NCBI GenBank assembly: GCA_017466455.1
Contig: JAFTUD010000059.1
Location: forward strand, 1-5,562
DNA length: 5,562 nucleotides
Direction of reading: 5' to 3'
DNA from: Clostridia bacterium
Lineage (GTDB): Bacteria; Bacillota_A; Clostridia; Oscillospirales; CAG-272
Shown here piece by piece: positions 1 through 5,497 of this stretch; position 1 is the first letter of the stretch, and every line of letters starts with the position of its first letter. Position numbers and translations under genes: made by a program. Under the pieces are notes generated by a model. That model ran no database searches, had not been told where the DNA came from, and worked only from the letters and a program-made list of their open reading frames with translations.

Positions 1-53
1 TGCACAAAAAACTACGCCCCCCCCCCCGATTTTTGTGCAAATTGCACAAAAAT
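1..53. repeat. Nested inverted repeats with an 11-C tract
   Basis: Bases 29-40 and 42-53 are perfect 12-bp inverted arms around one base, so 29-53 is a 25-bp palindrome built on TTTTTGTGCAA. A third copy of the arm, TGCACAAAAA, lies at 1-10 and pairs perfectly with 30-39, so the middle arm can pair with either neighbour. The loop between the first two arms contains eleven C in a row (17-27). No gene borders the element inside the window, so it could be the terminator of a gene to the left or part of the repeat island. The pairing is certain; the role is unknown. Confidence 0.75.
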
Positions 54-59
54 AAATGC

Positions 60-123
60 GGAATTCGGAGTGCGAAATGCGGAATGGTGCTGACGCAAGT
101 TCGGAATTCGGAGTTCGGATGTG
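60..123. repeat. Heptamer repeat tracts (GGARTKC), left, with one 20-nt element
   Basis: Seven-base units of the form GGARTKC run head to tail: GGAATTC (60-66), GGAGTGC (67-73), a degenerate GAAATGC (74-80) and GGAATGG (81-87), then GGAATTC (103-109) and GGAGTTC (110-116). Between the two runs lies a copy of a 20-nt element, GCGGAATGGTGCTNNCGCAA (79-98), which recurs at 204-223, 5417-5436 and 5453-5472 with small changes, mainly at the two N positions. Open reading frames through the tract only translate the heptamer into repeats such as SELRIPN, so it is read as noncoding. Function unknown. Confidence 0.8.
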
Positions 124-131
124 CGCACACC

Positions 132-225
132 CCAAGAACACGAGCCTCGGCGAAGTGCGATTGGCTGGTGGTAGCCATGCACGCGACCGTAGGGAGTCGC
201 AGTGAGGAATGGTGCTATCGCAAAT
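132..225. repeat. Modular intergenic repeat, left copy (modules B and A)
   Basis: Module B (132-166) recurs at 5498-5532 with 34 of 35 bases identical. The overlapping module A (149-204) recurs at 5362-5417 with 55 of 56 identical. The following stretch to 225 also matches 5418-5438 with a few changes. Module A can form two hairpins: TGGCT (162-166) with AGCCA (173-177), and GCGAC with GTCGC around CGTAGGGA (183-200). The second can be lengthened by CAC/GTG with a bulged A. No reading frame is conserved, so a structured noncoding repeat is the best description. Confidence 0.85.
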
Positions 226-227
226 AA

Positions 228-255
228 GGAGTTCGGAATTCGGAGTTCGGAGTGA
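228..255. repeat. Heptamer repeat tract
   Basis: Four head-to-tail units lie here: GGAGTTC, GGAATTC, GGAGTTC and GGAGTGA. They have the same GGARTKC form as the tracts at 60-123 and 5256-5289. The tract joins the module A copy on its left to the module C copy starting at 263. Confidence 0.8.
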
Positions 256-262
256 TAGGTTA

Positions 263-335
263 GAATATTGCTTCGGGGCGAGTGGAAACAGCTTGTACTA
301 AACAAAAGCGGAGCTTGCGACCCGAGGTACTCGGG
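263..335. repeat. Module C repeat, left copy
   Basis: This 73-nt module aligns without gaps to 5291-5363, with 57 of 73 bases identical by hand count. The first 13 bases (GAATATTGCTTCG), the central ACTAAAC and the last 18 bases are conserved, while the stretches between have drifted. The module ends in a hairpin, CCCGAG (321-326) with CTCGGG (330-335), which is identical in both copies. Here it runs straight into the CATGAATT array. At the right copy it runs into module A instead. Confidence 0.8.
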
Positions 336-424
336 CATGAATTGACGGCAAGCCGTCATGAATCTCACCTTTGGTGCATGAATTGTTCCTACGGAACATG
401 AATTGCCCTTACGGGCATGAAATT
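321..424. repeat. Array of small hairpins separated by CATGAATT
   Basis: CATGAAT(T/A) starts at 336, 357, 377, 397 and 416, spacings of 21, 20, 20 and 19. Each interval holds a different short inverted repeat: TGACGGC/GCCGTCA (343-358), CACC/GGTG (366-376), TGTTCC/GGAACA (384-398) and TGCCC/GGGCA (404-417). The CCCGAG/CTCGGG hairpin (321-335) leads the array. The linker stays constant while both arms of each stem change together, so pairing appears to be what is kept. The unit is too short and too palindromic for CRISPR. Possible roles are protein binding sites about two helical turns apart or RNA hairpins; neither is shown. Confidence 0.8.
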
Positions 425-507
425 ATTAAATGATATGGGCGCGTTTTGATATGGCTACACACTTATTATCATTCCCCATATGCCACCCGAGGCTCTCGGG
501 GCAAAAC
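425..507. other. Spacer with weak dyads and one GC hairpin
   Basis: No gene is seen. AATGATA (429-435) can pair with TATCATT (467-473), and ATATGGG (433-439) with CCCATAT (475-481). The two pairings share bases and would exclude each other. CCCGAG (486-491) and CTCGGG (495-500) form a strong short hairpin around GCT, with the same arms as the hairpin at 321-335. It lies just beyond the operon terminator and could back it up or belong to the repeat island. Confidence 0.5.
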
Positions 508-533
508 AAAAAGCCGAGAAATCTCGGCTTTTT
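508..533 (-). terminator. Rho-independent terminator of the minus-strand operon
   Basis: A perfect 12-bp inverted repeat (508-519 and 522-533) has a GCCGAGA core and A/T ends. Read on the minus strand it gives a GC stem followed by a T-rich tail. It begins 36 bases past the stop codon of the 331-aa gene, the right place to end the operon. The plus-strand reading also has five T, so it may act in both directions. Confidence 0.9.
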
Positions 534-569
534 GAGGTATTTGATTTAGTATGTTAATTAGTCTTAAAA

Positions 570-1565
570 TCATTTCTCATACTGATATGAGTAGACATAG
601 TTACCGCCTGTGAGCTTACCAAAGAGGTATTTCATTGACGCGCTTTCGCCTATTATGTAAACTTTTCCGTCCTTACAAACGATTTCCTCTGCCATAGGCG
701 GAGATACGATGTTCTTTTCCAAGCATTTGCTATCAAGGAAGGTAAGCGGAATCACATCACCCCTTGGAGTTGTAAATTCGCCCTTGCTTGCCTGTGCCAC
801 ATCGTACATATAGATATGCGACTTTGAAAGTCCCCACGATGATGAAAGAAGGATTTTTCCGTTTTCATCAACGGTCATGCCCTGAATTGCATCGGTAATT
901 GAGTATGCGCTATTTGGATATATAGACACAGGGTACGAGGTTTCGGGGTTTAGCTCATATTGATAGATTATTGCCGTGTTCTTATCTCCGTTTGGTGTGG
1001 TGATATGATGTGAGGCGGGTGTTTCGTAATCTACCGCACGGTAGAAGTTTCCTGCATAGAGGGTATTTCCTATCGCCTCAACGAAGGCAACGCCGAAATC
1101 AACCTCTATTGTATCATACTGCTTTGCCTTGTTATCGTTATCAAGAATATCCGAAAGCTCAAAGAGCGCAAGGCTCTTTCCGTCGGCTATGTATGCGTAA
1201 TCGCCATAAACGGTAATACCGCCGACATGGCTTGTAAAGGGGGAGCCGTCCTTTTCATAAAGGTCGATTTTCCTTGCCTTGCCATCGCCATCTCTTGGGA
1301 TAACATAGACCATTGAGGGGCTTTGTTTATCCTTATGATAGCCTGTATAGAGATACAGTCCGCTTTCCTCAATATATTCAAAGCCCTGTGGAACGCTTCC
1401 GTCCCAAAGACCGGGGATTTTAAACTCCTTATCGGCATCCTTATAGAAGTCGGCGAACACGATATTCTCACCTATTGAGAAGCCTGCAAGGACGAGAAAT
1501 ATGAACGCAAGGAAGCCACCTACCGCAATAAGCGTAATTTTTGTCGCTTTATTCATTTTTTTCAT
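570..1565 (-). CDS. Membrane-anchored extracellular beta-propeller-like protein
   Basis: The 331-aa product starts with a Lys-rich segment (MKKMNKATK) and one hydrophobic helix (about residues 10-31) with no clear cleavage or lipobox site. It is probably a signal anchor with the rest outside the cell. The remainder alternates short beta strands with loops like a propeller. Recurrent landmarks are PQGF (59-62), HVGGI (113-117), IQGM (227-230) and PPMAEEI (289-295), which I recall from uncharacterised Bacillota proteins with the pattern PQGF, GHVGGI, QGM, PPMSE. No catalytic motif can be named; a binding or sensing role is an inference. The start is supported by GGAG (minus strand, 1573-1576) seven bases upstream; the next Met would be too far from it. 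It lies 42 bases downstream of the lipoprotein gene, with no terminator between, so they should be co-transcribed. Confidence 0.85.
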   Translation of the reverse strand: MKKMNKATKITLIAVGGFLAFIFLVLAGFSIGENIVFADFYKDADKEFKIPGLWDGSVPQGFEYIEESGLYLYTGYHKDKQSPSMVYVIPRDGDGKARKIDLYEKDGSPFTSHVGGITVYGDYAYIADGKSLALFELSDILDNDNKAKQYDTIEVDFGVAFVEAIGNTLYAGNFYRAVDYETPASHHITTPNGDKNTAIIYQYELNPETSYPVSIYPNSAYSITDAIQGMTVDENGKILLSSSWGLSKSHIYMYDVAQASKGEFTTPRGDVIPLTFLDSKCLEKNIVSPPMAEEIVCKDGKVYIIGESASMKYLFGKLTGGNYVYSYQYEK

Positions 1566-1607
1566 TTTTTGTCTCCGTTTTTTTGCCTGTTTATGAAAAT
1601 TTTCGCC

Positions 1608-3761
1608 TTACTCCGCTACGATTGGTGCGGGAATGTGTACGAATTTAGGGGTTGCTGTCGCATTTACGCTAACGAAGCCCTCGTTTGAGGCAACATCGGA
1701 CCTTACTCCGTCACCATACTCGTTTGTAAGCTCTATAACGGTTGCGCCGTTGCTTGACGGAATGAGTACATTTTCAATCACGCCGTCACCGTCGGTTGCA
1801 TTCCATACTGCGTAAATTTTATTATCGCTTGCGTCCTTAAATTCATAAATCATCGCACCCTGTGCGTTTTCTACGACTGAACTAAAGGTGTAGCCCGTTA
1901 AGGTCTTTCTTGCGATTTGCAGGTAATAGTTAGCAAGCTTTGCGCTATTATCGGCAGTAATTGTGCCGAAGCCGTTATACTCCGAGCCCTCTATGTCCTT
2001 TAGCTGGCAAATTGACGCATTGTCAACTCCTATGCCCGCAAAGATGAGCATTGAGCGCACGAGGTAGTCAGCCTGCCTTTGCTCGGTTGCGTAATATTCG
2101 CTTTCGCTATCAAGGGTATTATAGCCGAAGGCGCTTACGAAAAGCTCAACATGGCTGTAATTTTCATCTCTGTATTTTGCTATTTTAAGTAGCTCACTAT
2201 CCTCGGCAAGATATACGCTTTCGGGTGTTACGCTTGACGGTACAAATGCCTCGGTATTAAACGCGCCTACAAACACAGGCTGTTCATCTGCGCGAAGGAG
2301 AGCAAGCTCCTCCATAAACGACTGAATATATGCAAGGCTTGGGGTCTTTAGCGCGCCCATTACGAGCTTTGCGTCCTCATTCGCCTTGATAACGCCTATG
2401 TCGCTATCCTCACTTCCCTCGCCGTCATAGGCAAGGCTGAAGATTTTTGCGTAATCCCTTGCGCTGATTCCAAGCTCGGGGTGTCTTCCTATCTCAATCA
2501 AGCGAAGGTTGCCGAGCATTTGGTTTTCGTATGCGCTTTCATACTTGAAGATTGCTTTCGCAAGGTCTCGGTATGTCTTTTTTTGCTCGGGGAGTGGCTT
2601 GAATGCGGTATCCTCAAGCTCGGTAAGAAGCGGAGCGATGTCCGCCTTTAATGTGTCAATAGCACCGTCAACCGCTACGATAAGCTGTGCATCGGTAAGC
2701 TCCTCACCGTTTCCGTCATCACCCTCGCCCTCAAGCTCGGCAAGCGGTTCTGCCTCGGTGGTTGCCTCGGTATTTTCCTCGGTGGTAAGCTCGCTCTCGG
2801 TGCTTCCCTCACCCTCATCGGGGCTTGGCGCACCCTCGCTCCTTGGAATTATTTCATCAAGCGTCAGAGCAAGATTTACAAAAAGCTCACAGAACGGATT
2901 TTCCATATCGTTATCCTGAAGGGCGAGCGCCTCGGTCTTAATTTCGGTAGCCTTGGCAATAAGATCCTCACCCTCAAGGTCCGCGTAGGTCGCCTTCAGA
3001 TTTTCAATAGAGTTATTAAGCTCGGTTATTGCATCGGTAAGCTCGCCTTCATTTGTTGCCTCGCTCACAAGCACGAATGCGCTCTTTAGCTCGGCGAAAA
3101 GCACGCTATCTCCTATTGCAAGGGCGATTTTTTCCGCGTCCTCAAGGTATACTGACGGAAGTGGCTCGTTACTCTCAACAAAATTAGCGAATTTTATGTC
3201 AAGAAGGAGTGATGTCCTGCTCTTATAAACCGTTGAAGCACGGGTAAGGGCAAGCTGTTCATAGTCCTCATCCATTTCATCCTCAAAGTCCTTATACACA
3301 CGAACAAGGGAGAAATATCCGTTTGTCCTTGCGTGAACAACGAGTGGGTTTGTCGCCGGGATTGGGTTTGGCAATACGAAGTCAACATTTGTTCCCATTA
3401 GCTTGTCAAAGGTAGCGGGATTTCGCTCGGGCAGGGGCTTTGGCTCGGGCTCGGGCTCGGCAGGTGGCTCACTTCCCGTATCGGTGCTTACCTCGGTGTC
3501 GGTATTTGTAATTTCCTCAGAGCTTGTCGGCTCCTCACTCGGCACGCTGTCGCTCTCGCTTGGCTCTGCCTCGCTTGGCGGTGTCGACTCGCTCGGCTTT
3601 TCGCTCGTTGAGGACTGCTCCTCAAGAAAGCTTCCGCCCATTCCTGTCGCCATGTCGTAAATCATATTTGATATTGATTCAAGCTGAGCTTGAAAATCGC
3701 ATGATGCGAGCATCAAAACCGATAAAATAAGTGCGATTAGCATCGCAAGCCTTTTTTTCAT
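1608..3761 (-). CDS. Lipoprotein with a degenerate glycosidase-like barrel
   Basis: The 717-aa product has a lipoprotein signal peptide (lipobox LASC, Cys21), then a Ser/Glu/Pro/Thr-rich linker (about 47-112). From about 116 it resembles secreted (beta/alpha)8 glycoside-hydrolase-like proteins: GTNVDF (123-128), VRVYKDFEDE (153-162), YRDLAKAIFKYESAYE (397-412), IEIGRHPEL (422-430), DYAKIFSLAYDG (436-447), AKLVMGAL (464-471), FVSAFGYNT (541-549) and ADYLVRS (564-570), then a C-terminal beta region. From memory, relatives have NEPD, HHY and TEFG where this protein has RHPE (426-429), FNT/NTE (about 501-504) and SAFG (543-546), so both expected catalytic Glu are absent. A helical, acidic insert (about 205-385) interrupts the barrel. 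It is probably a surface glycan-binding pseudoenzyme. AGGAGA sits 4 bases before the ATG. It is first in an operon with the 331-aa gene. The family match is by recalled motifs, not a search. Confidence 0.85.
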   Translation of the reverse strand: MKKRLAMLIALILSVLMLASCDFQAQLESISNMIYDMATGMGGSFLEEQSSTSEKPSESTPPSEAEPSESDSVPSEEPTSSEEITNTDTEVSTDTGSEPPAEPEPEPKPLPERNPATFDKLMGTNVDFVLPNPIPATNPLVVHARTNGYFSLVRVYKDFEDEMDEDYEQLALTRASTVYKSRTSLLLDIKFANFVESNEPLPSVYLEDAEKIALAIGDSVLFAELKSAFVLVSEATNEGELTDAITELNNSIENLKATYADLEGEDLIAKATEIKTEALALQDNDMENPFCELFVNLALTLDEIIPRSEGAPSPDEGEGSTESELTTEENTEATTEAEPLAELEGEGDDGNGEELTDAQLIVAVDGAIDTLKADIAPLLTELEDTAFKPLPEQKKTYRDLAKAIFKYESAYENQMLGNLRLIEIGRHPELGISARDYAKIFSLAYDGEGSEDSDIGVIKANEDAKLVMGALKTPSLAYIQSFMEELALLRADEQPVFVGAFNTEAFVPSSVTPESVYLAEDSELLKIAKYRDENYSHVELFVSAFGYNTLDSESEYYATEQRQADYLVRSMLIFAGIGVDNASICQLKDIEGSEYNGFGTITADNSAKLANYYLQIARKTLTGYTFSSVVENAQGAMIYEFKDASDNKIYAVWNATDGDGVIENVLIPSSNGATVIELTNEYGDGVRSDVASNEGFVSVNATATPKFVHIPAPIVAE

Positions 3762-3864
3762 AAATTCTCCTTTGCCGTTTAGGTCTTATGTAGCGCCCGA
3801 TTTTTCCAAAATTCACGGGTCTTTTACTAAATATATTGCATACGGATACATATGCTCATTTTAT

Positions 3865-3893
3865 ATTCTATCATTATATATGAAAAAAGTCAA
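3865..3893 (-). promoter_or_regulatory. SigA-type promoter for the minus-strand operon
   Basis: On the minus strand, TTGACT (3893-3888) is followed after exactly 17 bases by TAGAAT (3870-3865). Transcription would start near 3858, giving a leader of about 97 bases before the lipoprotein ATG. The leader holds a loose hairpin, CCCG with CGGG around an A/T stem (about 3799-3822), but no riboswitch I recognise. Confidence 0.75.
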
Positions 3894-3900
3894 GACTTTT
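3885..3900. promoter_or_regulatory. Operator-like dyad between the divergent promoters
   Basis: AAAAGTCAAGACTTTT is a perfect 7-bp inverted repeat with a 2-bp centre. It covers the minus promoter's -35 box (3888-3893) and ends 11 bases before the plus promoter's -35 box (3912). The position suits a regulator acting on both promoters. No regulator gene is present in the window and the site matches no operator I can name. Confidence 0.5.
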
Positions 3901-3911
3901 AATTTTTCTTA

Positions 3912-3940
3912 TTGATTTTTGGTTTTGTTTATGGTAATAT
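3912..3940 (+). promoter_or_regulatory. Extended -10 SigA-type promoter for the 408-aa gene
   Basis: TTGATT (3912-3917) and TAATAT (3935-3940) are 17 bases apart, and TG at 3932-3933 adds an extended -10 element. Transcription would start near 3947, about 49 bases before the ATG. The two divergent -35 boxes are only 18 bases apart, so the two polymerase sites lie back to back. Confidence 0.8.
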
Positions 3941-3945
3941 TTAAC

Positions 3946-3971
3946 TGACGGATTTTTCCGTCAACATTGAC
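3946..3971 (+). promoter_or_regulatory. Overlapping dyads at the 5' end of the 408-aa gene transcript
   Basis: TGACGGA (3946-3952) pairs with TCCGTCA (3957-3963) around a TTTT loop, starting at about the predicted +1. GTCAA (3960-3964) pairs with TTGAC (3967-3971), sharing 3960-3963 with the first stem, so the RNA stems exclude each other. This could be a 5' stabilising hairpin, a DNA operator at +1, or a small switch ahead of the ribosome binding site at 3978-3983. There is no T-run, so it is not a terminator. Confidence 0.45.
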
Positions 3972-3977
3972 AGATTT

Positions 3978-3983
3978 AAGGAG
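3978..3983 (+). promoter_or_regulatory. Ribosome binding site with long spacing
   Basis: AAGGAG is followed by 12 A/T-only bases before the ATG at 3996, longer than the usual 5-9. The start is still preferred because the nucleotide-binding motif begins at residue 6 and the next in-frame Met (residue 20) would remove it. Confidence 0.7.
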
Positions 3984-3995
3984 AATTATTTTTTT

Positions 3996-5222
3996 ATGAA
4001 AAGAGTTAAAATAGGCGTTATCGGCAGGGGCTGTCGCGGAAGCGGACTTATGGAGACAATGGTGCTTACCGATAAGTATGAGTTTATAATGATTTGCGAC
4101 AAGTATGAGGACAGAGCCGAAAACGGAGTAAAATTCGTTAAGGAAAAGCTCGGCTATGAGCCTAAGGGCACAACCAACTATCACGAGGTGCTTGCAAATC
4201 CCGAGGTTGAGGCGGTGCTTATCTCCTGCGACTGGGAAATGCACATTCCTATCGCTATTGACGCTATGCGCGCAGGCAAGGCTATCGCTCTTGAGGTTGG
4301 CGGTGCTTACAGCGTTGATGAGTGCTATAAGCTTGTTGAGGAGTGGGAAAAGGCGCGCGTGCCGTTTATGTTCCTTGAAAACTGCTGTTACAACAAGGAT
4401 GAGCTTCTTTGCCTTAATATGGCAAAAGCAGGAAAACTCGGCAGGATTGTATATGCATCGGGCTCATACTCTCACGACCTTCGCGGTGAGGTAACGGGCG
4501 GTAAGGAAAATCGCCACTACCGTCTTCGCAACTATTTGAACCGCAACTGCGAGAACTATCCGACTCACGAGCTTGGACCGATTGCGAAAATCCTCGGGAT
4601 TAACCGCGGTAACAGAATGGTTTCTCTCGTTTCCGTTGCGTCGGGCGCTTTCGGTATGAGTGATTATGTTGAAAAAAGAAAGGCAAACGGCACTCTCGTA
4701 AATGAGGAGCTTATCGGCGCAGAGTTCAAGCAGGGTGATGTTGTAAATACTATCATTACCTGCGAAAACGGCGAGCAAATCCTCATTCGCCTTGACACAT
4801 GCTTGCCTCGCTCATATTCAAGAGAATTTATCGTTCACGGAACTAACGGAATGTATGAGCAAGCATATGATGCTGTTTATATGGAAGGCGAAAAGGAATA
4901 TTGGGAGCCGTCTGATTATGCTAAAAACAATCTGAACAACTCCGAAAAATACAAGGAGTATCTCCCCGATTTCTGGCGTACAATCACAAAGGAGCAAATT
5001 GACGCAGGTCATGGCGGAATGGACTTCTTTGAGCTTACCGACTTTGCAAACAGACTCCTTGAGGGCAAGGATATGCCGATAGATGTATACGATGCGGCAG
5101 CATGGATGGTAATCACTCCGCTTTCAGAGCTTTCAATCAAGGCAGGCGGTATGCCACAGGCAGTTCCCGACTTTACTAAGGGTGCGTACAAGTCACGCCC
5201 ACGCTTTGATGTAATTGACTAA
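3996..5222 (+). CDS. Gfo/Idh/MocA-family oxidoreductase, GH109-like
   Basis: The 408-aa product has an N-terminal Rossmann fold for NAD(P) (IGVIGRGCRGSG, residues 6-17; strand end ICD at 33-35) and a C-terminal alpha/beta domain. Landmarks are ALEVGG (98-103), FLENCCY (126-132), YSHDLR (158-163), HYRL (174-177), YPTHELGPIA (188-197), INRGNR (202-207), GHGGMDF (338-344) and VYDAAAW (364-370). These match the branch containing the NAD-dependent alpha-N-acetylgalactosaminidases of GH109, which act by a transient oxidation-elimination mechanism. Tyr188 and His191 of YPTH are the likely active-site pair by analogy. No signal peptide is present, so it should act in the cytoplasm. The length is slightly short because GH109 exported forms carry a leader. 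The exact sugar, and whether it is a glycosidase or a simple dehydrogenase, cannot be told from sequence. It is a single-gene transcript diverging from the lipoprotein operon. Confidence 0.93.
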   Translation: MKRVKIGVIGRGCRGSGLMETMVLTDKYEFIMICDKYEDRAENGVKFVKEKLGYEPKGTTNYHEVLANPEVEAVLISCDWEMHIPIAIDAMRAGKAIALEVGGAYSVDECYKLVEEWEKARVPFMFLENCCYNKDELLCLNMAKAGKLGRIVYASGSYSHDLRGEVTGGKENRHYRLRNYLNRNCENYPTHELGPIAKILGINRGNRMVSLVSVASGAFGMSDYVEKRKANGTLVNEELIGAEFKQGDVVNTIITCENGEQILIRLDTCLPRSYSREFIVHGTNGMYEQAYDAVYMEGEKEYWEPSDYAKNNLNNSEKYKEYLPDFWRTITKEQIDAGHGGMDFFELTDFANRLLEGKDMPIDVYDAAAWMVITPLSELSIKAGGMPQAVPDFTKGAYKSRPRFDVID

Positions 5223-5224
5223 TT

Positions 5225-5255
5225 AAAAAAGGTTGTCGTAGGACAACCTTTTTTT
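5225..5255 (+). terminator. Rho-independent terminator after the 408-aa gene
   Basis: GGTTGTC (5231-5237) pairs with GACAACC (5242-5248) around GTAG, extended by six A on the left and seven T on the right. It starts two bases after the TAA stop. The A and T runs also make it usable from the other side. Confidence 0.95.
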
Positions 5256-5289
5256 GAATGCGGAGTGCGGAGTGCGGAGTTCGGAATGA
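5256..5289. repeat. Heptamer repeat tract, right flank
   Basis: A partial unit is followed by GGAGTGC (5262-5268), GGAGTGC (5269-5275), GGAGTTC (5276-5282) and GGAATGA (5283-5289), the same GGARTKC form as on the left. The tract begins immediately after the terminator's T-run and leads into module C. Confidence 0.8.
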
Positions 5290-5290
5290 A

Positions 5291-5363
5291 GAATATTGCT
5301 TCGTGGTGTGTTGAATAAATTCGCACTAAACGATGTCGGAGTTTACGACCCGAGGTACTCGGG
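5291..5363. repeat. Module C repeat, right copy
   Basis: This is the same length as 263-335, with 57 of 73 bases identical. It keeps the GAATATTGCTTCG start, the central ACTAAAC and the CCCGAG/CTCGGG terminal hairpin (5349-5363). It is joined directly to module A, whereas the left copy joins the CATGAATT array. Confidence 0.8.
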
Positions 5364-5438
5364 CGAAGTGCGATTGGCTGGTGGTAGCCATGCACGCGAC
5401 CGAAGGGAGTCGCAGTGCGGAATGGTGCTGGCGCAAAT
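5362..5438. repeat. Module A repeat, right copy
   Basis: Bases 5362-5417 match 149-204 at 55 of 56 positions; the one change (T190 to A5403) lies in a hairpin loop, so the GCGAC/GTCGC stem is intact. It continues into a copy of the 20-nt element (5417-5436). Here the stem's outer GCAC/GTGC pairing is complete, while the left copy has GTGA. Confidence 0.85.
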
Positions 5439-5440
5439 GC

Positions 5441-5490
5441 GGAATTCGGAATGCGGAATGGTGCTATCGCAAATGCGGAGTGCGGATAAG
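5441..5490. repeat. Heptamer units with a further 20-nt element
   Basis: GGAATTC (5441-5447), GGAATGC (5448-5454) and GGAATGG (5455-5461) run into another copy of the 20-nt element (5453-5472), followed by GGAGTGC (5477-5483) and a degenerate unit. The 20-nt element therefore seems to grow out of the heptamer tract, its first bases being heptamer units. Confidence 0.75.
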
Positions 5491-5497
5491 TGACAGT

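Noticed and set aside
120..129. 10-bp palindrome TGTGCGCACA as an operator
   Set aside because: There is no nearby promoter or gene and it is not repeated in the other module copies.
12..368. 118-aa minus-strand open frame across the left repeat island
   Set aside because: It mostly translates the heptamer repeat (SELRIPN-type peptides) and crosses hairpins and modules; there is no ribosome binding site or protein-like composition.
336..424. CRISPR array
   Set aside because: The constant part is only 7-9 bases and the intervals of 11-13 bases are palindromic; no cas gene is present.
2509..2919. 136-aa Ser-rich plus-strand open frame
   Set aside because: It is the antisense shadow of the acidic, Glu/Thr-rich part of the lipoprotein gene.
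3967..3972. Perfect TTGACA -35 box
   Set aside because: No -10 box lies at a workable distance before the ATG; the position falls within the leader, and the better promoter is at 3912-3940.
3909..4244. 111-aa minus-strand open frame over the start of the 408-aa gene
   Set aside because: It overlaps a clear promoter, leader and well-conserved coding sequence on the other strand and has no recognisable features.
5296..5493. 65-aa plus-strand open frame in the right repeat island
   Set aside because: It runs through modules C and A and heptamers, and the related copies on the left do not preserve the frame.
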